This document shows, one piece after another, positions 17,693 through 25,570 of a stretch of DNA of 64,000 nucleotides. The notes beneath the pieces were generated by a model, which saw nothing but the letters and a program-made list of their open reading frames with translations, searched no databases and was not told where the DNA came from. The position numbers were made by a program, and so were the translations under genes. Source of the DNA: Enterobacter sp. SA187. Its GTDB lineage: Bacteria; Pseudomonadota; Gammaproteobacteria; Enterobacterales; Enterobacteriaceae. Position 1 is the stretch's first letter; every line of letters begins with the position of its first letter. The DNA lies in the NCBI RefSeq assembly GCF_001888805.2, contig NZ_CP019113.1, positions 4,216,001 through 4,280,000 of the forward strand, in the 5' to 3' direction.

Positions 17693-19113
17693 TCGCATGG
17701 CAATGTATTACTTCGCTCACGCAGGTACCGCCAGGCGGACAGCTCATCGCCCGCGCCTCCTGCCCTTTATTACCGGACACCCCGCTTATCAATGAAATGC
17801 GCAGGCTGCCGGAGATCGCCGATACCCGCTTTGGCTGCGCCCCCTTCGCGCGGGTGACGCTGCTGCCGGACGCCCACTGGCAGGAGAGCCTGACGGAAAG
17901 CCTGGTGAATGCCCTGCGCCCCTTGCTGGCGATACCGGCCAGTTCGCGGCTGATCGTCGATCTGACGGACATCAACGACACCACCCTGAAGCAGCTGCTG
18001 CGCTTTTTGTTTAATCAGGCGCACCGGCTGGACGATCTTGGACTGAAATCAAACCCGGCCACAAGGGTGAGAATTACCCATATTGACGCGCTCTGTCTGC
18101 CCGAACAACAGGCGAAGCTTGAGGCGCTGATCCAGCAGCAGCAGGCGATTGCCACAGGGATGATCGCCGCCCGGCGGCTGGCGGATCTGCCTGGGGATCG
18201 CTGTACGCCGCAGTTTGTGGTGGAGGAAGCGCAAAGATTATGCGCCCCCTTCCCTACTCTGCGCTGCGAGGTGCTGGATGAAACGCAGATCGCGGAACAG
18301 GGGCTGGGTCTGTTGCAGGCGGTGGGCCAGGGAGCGAGCACTCCGCCACGGCTGCTCGCCATTCACTATGACGGTGCGGAAAATGTACCGGTGCGCTGCT
18401 ACGTCGGCAAAGGCATCACTTTCGATACCGGCGGCCTGTGGCTGAAAGAAGGCGCGGGCATGTACACCATGAAATACGACATGTGCGGCGCGTCCGGTGT
18501 GCTGGGGCTGCTGCTGGCCGTGGCGCAGATGGCTCTGCCGGTGCGTATGATGGGCGTACTGGCGCTGGCGGAAAATGCCATCGGCCCTGACGCGATGCAG
18601 CCGGGCAGCGTGGCGCGCGCCTGCAATGGCATGACGGTGGAGATCAATAATACCGACGCGGAAGGACGACTGGTGCTGGCGGATGCCATTGCCTGGGCTG
18701 CGCAGCGTCACCCGCAGGCGCGGTACATTATCGACATGGCGACCCTGACAGGCGCGGTGGTGAAAGCGCTGGGCTATGAGCTGAGCGGGCTGATGACGCA
18801 GCACGACCCGCTACGCGAGGCGCTGACCGATGCCGGGCAGCGCTGCGGCGATGATGTTTGGTCGCTGCCGCTGGACGCGCGACTGAAAAAGCAGACCGAC
18901 AGCGCGATAGCGGATTTATGTAATACGCCGACCAATAATGCCGCAATCAGCGCCTCCGCCGCCTGGCTGCTGCATCATTTCTGCCCGGCGGAAATTCCGT
19001 GGGCGCATCTGGATATCAGCGGCACGGCGCTGTGGCGGGAAAACGGCAGAAGCGTGGCGTCGGGCAGGCCGATCCCGCTGCTGGTGGAGCATCTGCTGGG
19101 GGATCTGGCGTGA
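17689..19113 (+). CDS. M17 leucyl aminopeptidase family protein
   Basis: A 474-residue cytosolic zinc aminopeptidase of family M17, removing N-terminal residues from peptides. The ATG at 17689 overlaps the previous stop (ATGA), so upstream in-frame starts are rejected. Key motifs are intact: GKGITFDTGG (metal/substrate Lys), KYDMCGASGVLG, the family signature NTDAEGRLVLAD (metal-binding Asp and Glu, catalytic Arg) and DMATLTGAVV. The protein is distinct from the housekeeping PepA and PepB, being a divergent paralogue in an operon with the PTS permease and glycosylasparaginase. I infer that it trims peptide residues next to the glycosylated Asn. REP units follow its stop. Confidence 0.9.
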   Translation: MIAWQCITSLTQVPPGGQLIARASCPLLPDTPLINEMRRLPEIADTRFGCAPFARVTLLPDAHWQESLTESLVNALRPLLAIPASSRLIVDLTDINDTTLKQLLRFLFNQAHRLDDLGLKSNPATRVRITHIDALCLPEQQAKLEALIQQQQAIATGMIAARRLADLPGDRCTPQFVVEEAQRLCAPFPTLRCEVLDETQIAEQGLGLLQAVGQGASTPPRLLAIHYDGAENVPVRCYVGKGITFDTGGLWLKEGAGMYTMKYDMCGASGVLGLLLAVAQMALPVRMMGVLALAENAIGPDAMQPGSVARACNGMTVEINNTDAEGRLVLADAIAWAAQRHPQARYIIDMATLTGAVVKALGYELSGLMTQHDPLREALTDAGQRCGDDVWSLPLDARLKKQTDSAIADLCNTPTNNAAISASAAWLLHHFCPAEIPWAHLDISGTALWRENGRSVASGRPIPLLVEHLLGDLA

Positions 19114-19118
19114 CATGT

Positions 19119-19260
19119 CGCCCGGTGGCGCTTCGCTTACCGGGCCTACAGAACTGCCTGAAATGGCGCAATATATTGCCCGGTGGCGGCTTCGCCTTAC
19201 CGGGCCTACGTTTTACGGCGTAACTTGTAGGCCGGGTAAGGCGCAGCCGCCACCCGGCAA
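19119..19260. repeat. Cluster of three REP palindromes
   Basis: Three REP-like units (19119-19150, 19177-19210 and, inverted, 19225-19260) share the core CCCGGTGGCG...TTACCGGGCCTAC. They sit exactly at the boundary between the accessory operon and hda, separating convergent transcripts. Confidence 0.9.
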
Positions 19261-19262
19261 GG

Positions 19263-19964
19263 TTACAGCCTGAGGATTTCTTTTACGAACGGGATCGTCA
19301 GCTTACGCTGCGCGGTAATGGAGGCATGATCCAGCTGATCGAGGGTCATAAACAGCGTGCGCATTTCGCGGTCCAGCCGTTTTAACAGGAAACGGCCGAC
19401 GTCTTCCGGCAACTCAAATCCCCGCAGGCGTGCGCGCAGTTGCAGCGCCTGCACTTTATCTTCGTCAGACAGCGGCTGCAGCTTATAGATTTGCCCCCAG
19501 TCGAGGCGTGAAGCCAAATCAGCTAATCGCAGATTCAGCTGGCGCGGGGGACGATCGCCTGTGATCAATAGCCGCGTTTTGCCTGATTCAAGGATGCGAT
19601 TGTAGAGATCAAAGATCGCCATCTCCCACTCCTCATCCCCGGCGATGCATTCGATATTATCGATACACACCAGCGAAAGTTGCTCCATGCCGTCCAGCAC
19701 TTCCGGCACAAACCAGGTGCGCTTATCCAGCGGCACGTAGCCCACCGCATCGCCGCGGGCAGAGAGTTCCGCGCAGGCGGCGTGCAGCAGATGGCTGCGT
19801 CCCGCGCCTTCGCGTGACCAGAAATAGATGTATCCACTGTGATCCTGGCGCAAAACGTTTTGCACGGCGGCCAGTAAAGAAGGGTTATCGCCCGGCCAGA
19901 AACTGGCAAAGGTTTCGTCGTCAGGTAAATACAATGGCAGAGAGAGCTGCGCCGGTGTGTTCAG
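19263..19964 (-). CDS. hda: Hda, DnaA inactivator (CTG start)
   Basis: An AAA+ protein that, bound to the DNA-loaded beta clamp, triggers hydrolysis of DnaA-ATP and so prevents over-initiation of replication. Starting at CTG 19962-19964 gives 233 residues beginning NTPAQLSLPL, the length and sequence of E. coli Hda, for which a CUG start is also used. A GAGG lies 5 bp upstream; no ATG fits. The clamp-binding motif QLSLPL is near the N-terminus, with Walker A-like REGAGRSHLL, Walker B CIDNIEC and the arginine-finger region SRLDWGQIY. It lies downstream of uraA on the same strand. Confidence 0.93.
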   Translation of the reverse strand: MNTPAQLSLPLYLPDDETFASFWPGDNPSLLAAVQNVLRQDHSGYIYFWSREGAGRSHLLHAACAELSARGDAVGYVPLDKRTWFVPEVLDGMEQLSLVCIDNIECIAGDEEWEMAIFDLYNRILESGKTRLLITGDRPPRQLNLRLADLASRLDWGQIYKLQPLSDEDKVQALQLRARLRGFELPEDVGRFLLKRLDREMRTLFMTLDQLDHASITAQRKLTIPFVKEILRL

Positions 19965-20059
19965 AGGGACCTCAACAGGGCTTACAGAAAACGCACTGAG
20001 TCTATCATAAAATTGCGCTGCGTTTGAACCGGGCATCACGCCCGGCTCAAACTCGTCGA

Positions 20060-21349
20060 TCACTTCAGGCTGCTATCGCTGTCAGGCGCATCCAGCACCA
20101 CTTCTTCCGGACGCAGCACGTTGATCAGCTTAAAGATCAGCGCCAGACCCACACCTACGATGGTCGCCAGCGCCATGCCTTTCAGTTCTGCGGCGCCAAT
20201 GTGCACTTTCGCGCCGCTGACGCCAATGATCAGGATCACCGAGGTCAGGATCAGGTTTTGCGCTTTGCTGTAATCCACTTTGGATTCAATCAGCACGCGA
20301 ATACCGGAGGCGCCGATCACCCCGTACAGCAGCAGGGAAACGCCGCCCATTACCGGCACCGGAATGATCTGGATCGCCGCCGCCAGTTTACCCACACAGG
20401 AAAGCAGAATGGCAATGATGGCCGCGCCGCCGATAACCCAGGTACTGTAGACGCGGGTGATCGCCATCACGCCGATGTTTTCGCCGTAGGTAGTGTTCGG
20501 CGTCGAGCCAAAGAAACCGGAAATAATGGTGGAAAAACCGTTAGCAAACATTGAGCGGTGCAGGCCCGGATCGCGGATCAAATCGCGCTTGACGATATTC
20601 GCCGTTACCACCAGGTGCCCGACGTGCTCGGCAATCACCACCAGCGCAGCCGGCAGAATGGTGAAGATGGCAAACCACTCAAAGCGCGGCGTGTAGAAGG
20701 TCGGCAGCGCAAACCAGTGGGCTTCGGCGATGGGCGTGGTATCCACCACGCCCATGACGAACGACAGCGCATACCCTGCCAGCACGCCGATCAGGATCGG
20801 GATGATCGCCATAAAGCCGCGGAACAGTACCGAACCGAAGACCGTCACGCCCAGCGTCACCAGCGCGATAACCACCGTTTTAGTATCCGCCGACTGCCCT
20901 TCTGGCGGCAGCAGACCGGCCATATTTGCCGCCACACCGGCCAGCTCCAGGCCGATGACGGCAACGATTGCGCCCATCGCCGCAGGCGGGAACATCACGT
21001 CCAGCCAGCCGGTACCGGCTTTTTTCACGATAAAAGAGACGATGCAGAACAGCACGCCGCACATAATGAAGCCGCCGAGCGCCACTTCGTACCCCAGCGG
21101 CAACAGCAGCAGCACCGGGGAAATAAACGCAAAGCTTGAACCCAGATAAGCCGGAATTTTCCCTTTACAGATAAAGAGATAAAGCAGCGTCCCGATCCCA
21201 TTAAACAGCAGCACGGTGGCCGGGTTAATGTGAAACAGGACTGGCACCAGCACGGTTGCGCCAAACATGGCGAACAGGTGCTGCAAACTAAGCGGGATTG
21301 TCTGTAAAAGCGGCGGTCTTTCACTCACCCCGATAGCACGGCGCGTCAT
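20060..21349 (-). CDS. uraA: Uracil/proton symporter UraA
   Basis: A 429-residue inner-membrane uracil permease of the NCS2 family, same length as E. coli UraA. Fourteen short or full helices are expected; the substrate-site stretch FGSTPNTTYGENIGVMAITR around residues 280-300 and the N-terminal QHLFAMFGATVLVP are diagnostic. It follows upp, whose product uses the imported uracil, and an attenuator-like terminator (21401-21436) lies between them. Confidence 0.97.
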   Translation of the reverse strand: MTRRAIGVSERPPLLQTIPLSLQHLFAMFGATVLVPVLFHINPATVLLFNGIGTLLYLFICKGKIPAYLGSSFAFISPVLLLLPLGYEVALGGFIMCGVLFCIVSFIVKKAGTGWLDVMFPPAAMGAIVAVIGLELAGVAANMAGLLPPEGQSADTKTVVIALVTLGVTVFGSVLFRGFMAIIPILIGVLAGYALSFVMGVVDTTPIAEAHWFALPTFYTPRFEWFAIFTILPAALVVIAEHVGHLVVTANIVKRDLIRDPGLHRSMFANGFSTIISGFFGSTPNTTYGENIGVMAITRVYSTWVIGGAAIIAILLSCVGKLAAAIQIIPVPVMGGVSLLLYGVIGASGIRVLIESKVDYSKAQNLILTSVILIIGVSGAKVHIGAAELKGMALATIVGVGLALIFKLINVLRPEEVVLDAPDSDSSLK

Positions 21350-21400
21350 AGTGTTTTCCTCTGAGTTGTGTTTGTTATTAACGAATGGCTTCTTTTATTC

Positions 21401-21436
21401 AAAAAAAAGCCGACTATCAAAGTCGGCTGTTTTTTA
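21401..21436 (-). terminator. Terminator between upp and uraA
   Basis: An 8-bp perfect stem (AGCCGACT, 21408-21415 with 21421-21428) is flanked on the minus-strand exit side by eight T. It lies between upp and uraA and should reduce read-through into uraA. Confidence 0.85.
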
Positions 21437-21445
21437 TTTATTCAA

Positions 21446-22072
21446 TTATTTGGTTCCGAAAATCTTATCGCCGGCATCGCCGAGCCCCGGAATGATGTAT
21501 CCGTGCTCGTTAAGGCCCTGGTCGATCGACGCGGTGTACAGTTCCACGTCCGGGTGCGCTTTCTCCAGCGCCGCAATACCTTCAGGAGCGGCAACCAGCA
21601 CCAGCACTTTAATGCTGGAGCAGCCTGCTTTTTTCAACAGGTCGATGGTGGCAATCATCGAACCGCCGGTTGCCAGCATCGGGTCAACCACCAGCGCCAT
21701 GCGCTCGTCGATATTGGAAACCAGTTTCTGGAAGTACGGCACCGGTTCCAGCGTCTCTTCGTCGCGGTAGACCCCGACCACGCTGATGCGCGCGCTCGGC
21801 ACGTTTTCCAGAACGCCTTCCATCATGCCCAGACCGGCGCGCAGGATGGGCACCACGGTGATTTTCTTACCTTTGATCTGTTCGATTTCCACCGGGCCGT
21901 TCCAGCCTTCGATGGTCACTTTTTCTGTAGCGAGGTCGGCGGTCGCGACGTAGGTCAGCAGACTACCCACTTCCGAGGCGAGTTCACGAAAGCGTTTGGT
22001 GCTGATGTCATTCTCACGCATCAGTCCCAGCTTATGTTTGACGAGTGGGTGTTTCACTTCCACGATCTTCAT
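21446..22072 (-). CDS. upp: Uracil phosphoribosyltransferase
   Basis: Converts uracil and PRPP to UMP, the pyrimidine salvage step. Starting at MKIVEVKHPLVKHKLGLMR (22072) gives 208 residues, as in E. coli; the longer frame to 22222 runs into the promoter. The PRPP-binding loop DPMLATGGSMIATIDLLK and the uracil-binding C-terminus (YIIPGLGDAGD) are present. GGAGAAGAG precedes the ATG. The leader carries the T-tract used for UTP control. Confidence 0.97.
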   Translation of the reverse strand: MKIVEVKHPLVKHKLGLMRENDISTKRFRELASEVGSLLTYVATADLATEKVTIEGWNGPVEIEQIKGKKITVVPILRAGLGMMEGVLENVPSARISVVGVYRDEETLEPVPYFQKLVSNIDERMALVVDPMLATGGSMIATIDLLKKAGCSSIKVLVLVAAPEGIAALEKAHPDVELYTASIDQGLNEHGYIIPGLGDAGDKIFGTK

Positions 22073-22105
22073 ACTCTTCTCCTTCCCCAGACAGTTAGCA
22101 GCCAC

Positions 22106-22126
22106 AAAAAAAATCGCCGGATTATA
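22106..22126 (-). promoter_or_regulatory. upp promoter -10 and UTP-sensing T-tract
   Basis: On the minus strand a TATAAT box (22126-22121) is followed after five bases by GATTTTTTTTG, with eight T at 22113-22106. This is the same initially transcribed sequence as E. coli upp, where a long T-tract causes UTP-dependent reiterative transcription that lowers expression when UTP is high. Confidence 0.85.
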
Positions 22127-22229
22127 CCGCTTTTTGTCCGCGGCGCTACAGGTAGTGTGTTGATCCCGATCAATCATAGCGGAAATGAGCCTGACTGAAT
22201 AATCGCGCCTGCCCCCTAACAATGCACTC

Positions 22230-22256
22230 GCAAACGTTTGCCTGGGCTGTTAGAAT
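22230..22256 (+). promoter_or_regulatory. purMN promoter with PurR-type operator
   Basis: The perfect palindrome GCAAACGTTTGC at 22230-22241 matches the core of the PurR box. It overlaps the expected -35 region of a TAGAAT -10 box at 22251-22256, upstream of purM. This is the same arrangement as at other purine-repressed promoters. Confidence 0.85.
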
Positions 22257-22305
22257 TGCGCCGAAATTTATTTCTACCGCAAGTAAACGCGTGGGGACAG
22301 AAGCA

Positions 22306-23343
22306 GTGACCGATAAAACCTCTCTCAGCTACAAAGATGCCGGTGTTGATATTGACGCGGGTAATGCCCTGGTTGACCGTATCAAAGGCGTGGTGAAGAA
22401 AACCCGTCGCCCGGAAGTCATGGGTGGACTGGGTGGCTTCGGCGCGCTGTGCGCATTGCCGCAAAAATATCGTGAGCCAGTGCTGGTTTCCGGCACTGAC
22501 GGCGTGGGCACCAAACTGCGTCTGGCGATGGATCTGAAACGCCACGACACCATCGGCATCGATCTGGTCGCCATGTGCGTGAACGACCTGGTGGTCCAGG
22601 GCGCGGAGCCGCTGTTTTTCCTTGACTATTACGCCACCGGTAAACTGGACGTGGATACCGCCTCAAGCGTGATCAGCGGTATCGCCGAAGGCTGTCTGCA
22701 ATCGGGCTGTGCGCTGGTCGGCGGTGAAACGGCAGAAATGCCGGGCATGTACCACGGCGAAGATTATGACGTCGCCGGTTTCTGCGTCGGTGTGGTAGAA
22801 AAATCAGAAATCATTGATGGTTCAAAAGTGGCCGACGGCGATGTGCTGATTGCGCTGGCCTCAAGCGGCCCGCACTCAAACGGTTATTCGCTGGTGCGCA
22901 AAATTCTGGAAGTCAGCGGCAGCGATGCGGAAACCACTGAGCTGGAAGGCAAACCGCTTGCCGATCACCTGCTGGCGCCGACACGCATCTATGTGAAGAA
23001 CATTCTCGAACTGATTGAGCACGTCGACGTTCACGCTATCGCTCACCTGACCGGCGGCGGTTTCTGGGAAAACATTCCGCGCGTGCTGCCGGATAACACC
23101 CAGGCGGTAATCGACGAAGCGTCCTGGCAGTGGCCAGCCGTGTTCAACTGGCTGCAAACGGCCGGTAACGTCAGCCGCCATGAAATGTACCGCACTTTCA
23201 ACTGCGGCGTGGGTATGCTGATCGCCCTGCCGGCAGCAGAAGCGGATAAAGCTATTGAGCTGATGAATGCTAAAGGCGAAACCGCCTGGAAAATCGGCGT
23301 TATCAAAGCCTCCGATTCCGCCGAACGCGTGGTCATTGCGTAA
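22306..23343 (+). CDS. purM: AIR synthetase (FGAM cyclo-ligase)
   Basis: Closes the imidazole ring: FGAM + ATP to 5-aminoimidazole ribonucleotide. Starting at GTG 22306 (VTDKTSLSYKDAGVD) gives 345 residues as in E. coli; the longer frame from 22222 begins before the PurR box and promoter and is rejected. Conserved features include the glycine-rich VMGGLGGFGAL, SGTDGVGTKLRLA and GGETAEMPGMY. The stop overlaps the purN start (TAATG), so the two are translationally coupled. Confidence 0.97.
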   Translation: MTDKTSLSYKDAGVDIDAGNALVDRIKGVVKKTRRPEVMGGLGGFGALCALPQKYREPVLVSGTDGVGTKLRLAMDLKRHDTIGIDLVAMCVNDLVVQGAEPLFFLDYYATGKLDVDTASSVISGIAEGCLQSGCALVGGETAEMPGMYHGEDYDVAGFCVGVVEKSEIIDGSKVADGDVLIALASSGPHSNGYSLVRKILEVSGSDAETTELEGKPLADHLLAPTRIYVKNILELIEHVDVHAIAHLTGGGFWENIPRVLPDNTQAVIDEASWQWPAVFNWLQTAGNVSRHEMYRTFNCGVGMLIALPAAEADKAIELMNAKGETAWKIGVIKASDSAERVVIA

Positions 23344-23981
23344 TGAAAAATATCGTGGTGCTTATTTCCGGTAACGGCAGCAATTTGCAGGCCATTATCG
23401 ATGCCTGTAAGCAGAAAAAAATTAACGCCACGATCCGTGCGGTTTTCAGTAATAAGGCCGACGCGTTCGGCCTTGAACGTGCGCGCGAAGCTGATATTCC
23501 TGCGCACGCCCTGACCGCCGATCTTTTTGCCAGCCGCGAGGCATTTGATCGTGAACTGATGCAGGAAATCGACGCCTACGCCCCGGATCTGGTGGTTCTG
23601 GCCGGTTACATGCGTATTCTCAGTCCCGCGTTTGTGGCGCACTTTGCCGGACGTCTGATCAACATTCACCCTTCCCTGCTGCCGAAATATCCGGGGCTGC
23701 ATACCCATCGTCAGGCGCTGGAAAACGGCGATACGGAGCACGGCACCTCGGTGCACTTCGTGACGGATGAACTCGACGGCGGCCCCGTAATTCTACAGGC
23801 CAAAGTACCGGTTTTTGAGGGCGATACCGAAGCGGACATTACTGCGCGCGTACAGACCCAGGAACATGCGATCTATCCGCTGGTGGTGAGCTGGTTTACC
23901 GAAGGCCGCCTGGCGATGCGCGATAACCGCGCGTGGCTGGATGGCGTACCGCTTCCGCCGCAGGGCCATGCCTGCGACTGA
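23343..23981 (+). CDS. purN: GAR formyltransferase PurN
   Basis: Transfers a formyl group from 10-formyl-tetrahydrofolate to glycinamide ribonucleotide. The 212-residue length equals E. coli PurN. The catalytic triad Asn-His-Asp is seen in INIHPSLLPKYPGLHTH and TDELDGGPVI. It overlaps purM by 1 bp. A hairpin follows its stop codon; ppk, the next gene in K-12, is separated here by an extra gene. Confidence 0.97.
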   Translation: MKNIVVLISGNGSNLQAIIDACKQKKINATIRAVFSNKADAFGLERAREADIPAHALTADLFASREAFDRELMQEIDAYAPDLVVLAGYMRILSPAFVAHFAGRLINIHPSLLPKYPGLHTHRQALENGDTEHGTSVHFVTDELDGGPVILQAKVPVFEGDTEADITARVQTQEHAIYPLVVSWFTEGRLAMRDNRAWLDGVPLPPQGHACD

Positions 23982-23990
23982 TCCATAAAA

Positions 23991-24026
23991 CGCATCGCGG
24001 CATGAATTCCGCCCGCGATGCGCTTA
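23991..24026 (+). terminator. purMN terminator
   Basis: CGCATCGCGG (23991-24000) pairs perfectly with CCGCGATGCG (24013-24022), followed by CTTATTTT. It starts 9 bp after the purN stop. Confidence 0.75.
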
Positions 24027-24120
24027 TTTTATTCACAGAATCAATAATAAATTCCAGTTTATTTTCATCTGCGCGGCGAGTAAAATTCGCGCTGGTTATT
24101 TATCTCTGGAGCAATGGATT

Positions 24121-25344
24121 ATGCTCAAAAACTTTCGTTTTATTCTCGCCACCTGGATTTTACCTGCGCTGCTGTTGTTTTACGCCTGCGGTCAGTTCAT
24201 TCATATAAATAAATCACATGATAAAGTTGTATCTATTTATCAGATTTATGAAACTTCTACTGAAATTATCAAATCCTATATCTCTCCGCCGTCAAAACCG
24301 GATAAAGAATACCTGCAGCATAAAGCTAATGCCGAACTTTATGCCCGGTTCCCGCCGGAAATGTTCGCCTTTATGAAGGTGGTCACCGCCGAATGGTATT
24401 TGTCGATCTCAAGTATGGTATGCGCCCTGCTGTCGCTGTTTTGCGGCATTCTGGCCCAGCGCTTCTGCCTGCGCTGTCGGGATATGGTGGGCCATAGCGA
24501 AGATGGCGACGTCAGCCTGTTTAACTGGTTTCGTAACCTGCTCGGGTGGACCAGCGCGGCACAACTATTATTTCTGATCCTGGCGCTGTTAACCATTATT
24601 GTTTTCGATATGCTGTGGTTCTCTTATCCGGTTAAGAAAAACGAAACCTGGGAGATGGTATATATCGTCGGCGAAACCCTGGCCGGATTTATTGGCGTGG
24701 TGCTGCTGTGTAATCTGGTGAAGGTCGCCGATTGTCTGCGCTTATTTACTATTCAGGCGCGGGTATTATGCGCTATTCCCCTCCCCGAACAGGACGAGCC
24801 GCAATTATGGCAGTGGCTGCGGACGCTGTGTGCGGAACATGACGTCGCGCTGCCGGATAATATCGTGGTGGGTATGAACAGCGCGTATTACGCCACAACC
24901 GAAACCCTGCAAATAAAAGGCGGGCCGCGGCTGACGGGCGTCACCCTGCACCTGCCGCTGCGTCAGATCGCCACGGTGAATAAACGCCGACTCTCAGACG
25001 ATGTACTGGCGGCGCTGGGCGATATTAAAATCATCTCCCCTTACGATGAACAGGATCTGCTGACGCCCTGGGCGAGCCTCGAACTGAACAGGCTGCACAG
25101 CGACGATCGGCTGAAACGTCATCCACTGGCCGACGCGCTGCTCAACCCGGCGCTGACGCTGTGCGGGCTGTTCCTCGGGCCGTTCAGCCGGGCGATTAAT
25201 GAAAACGTGCAGGGGCAGCTCTGGACGATCTCCTCGCTGACCATTAAAAACGACGCCGTACACGCCGCCGGGCTGTTCTCCAGCCTGCGCTATCTGGCGA
25301 CACGGCTGGCGCAACAGCTGCCACATGGCGGTATCAGCGCCTGA
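24121..25344 (+). CDS. Membrane protein resembling an M48 peptidase without HExxH
   Basis: A 407-residue protein I do not recognise by name. Hydrophobic helices are predicted near residues 9-27, 90-112, 140-165 and 183-203, followed by a soluble domain. That domain (LPDNIVVGMNSAYYATTE...LTGVTLHLPLRQI) follows the pattern of membrane M48 peptidases just before their zinc helix, but where HExxH is expected the sequence reads DDVLAALGDIKI, so the zinc ligands are gone, and the last hundred residues look like a shortened remnant. I infer a catalytically dead or decaying peptidase homologue; the family link is by eye. ATG 24121 has GGAG upstream. It stands alone between purN and ppk, with its own terminator at 25366-25393, and is not in K-12 at this site. 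Confidence 0.7.
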   Translation: MLKNFRFILATWILPALLLFYACGQFIHINKSHDKVVSIYQIYETSTEIIKSYISPPSKPDKEYLQHKANAELYARFPPEMFAFMKVVTAEWYLSISSMVCALLSLFCGILAQRFCLRCRDMVGHSEDGDVSLFNWFRNLLGWTSAAQLLFLILALLTIIVFDMLWFSYPVKKNETWEMVYIVGETLAGFIGVVLLCNLVKVADCLRLFTIQARVLCAIPLPEQDEPQLWQWLRTLCAEHDVALPDNIVVGMNSAYYATTETLQIKGGPRLTGVTLHLPLRQIATVNKRRLSDDVLAALGDIKIISPYDEQDLLTPWASLELNRLHSDDRLKRHPLADALLNPALTLCGLFLGPFSRAINENVQGQLWTISSLTIKNDAVHAAGLFSSLRYLATRLAQQLPHGGISA

Positions 25345-25365
25345 TGGTCTTACGCTTCGCCTCTT

Positions 25366-25393
25366 CCCCGCTTTTACCAGCGGGGCTTTTTTT
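25366..25393 (+). terminator. Terminator of the M48-like gene
   Basis: CCCCGCT (25366-25372) pairs with AGCGGGG (25379-25385) and is followed by C and seven T, about 20 bp after the stop codon. Confidence 0.85.
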
Positions 25394-25464
25394 ATTGCCA
25401 CCGCTAAAATCAGTAAATAACCCCGCAACCTTGCTCTCTTTACTCACATAACTGAAACAGTTTA

Positions 25465-25484
25465 CTGTCATACTTCCCTGTCAC
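25465..25484 (+). promoter_or_regulatory. Pho-box-like repeat upstream of ppk
   Basis: CTGTCAT and CTGTCAC occur as a direct repeat about 90 bp before ppk. The units match the PhoB half-site, but their spacing is 13 bp rather than the usual 11, so binding is uncertain. E. coli ppk is known to respond to phosphate limitation. Confidence 0.35.
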
Positions 25485-25570
25485 AATTGGACAACCTGTG
25501 GCAAAGCTCGCCATAATGAAGGCAGAGACGGATTGCCACGAACCGTGATTGAACCGGAGTGTGAGTTGTA

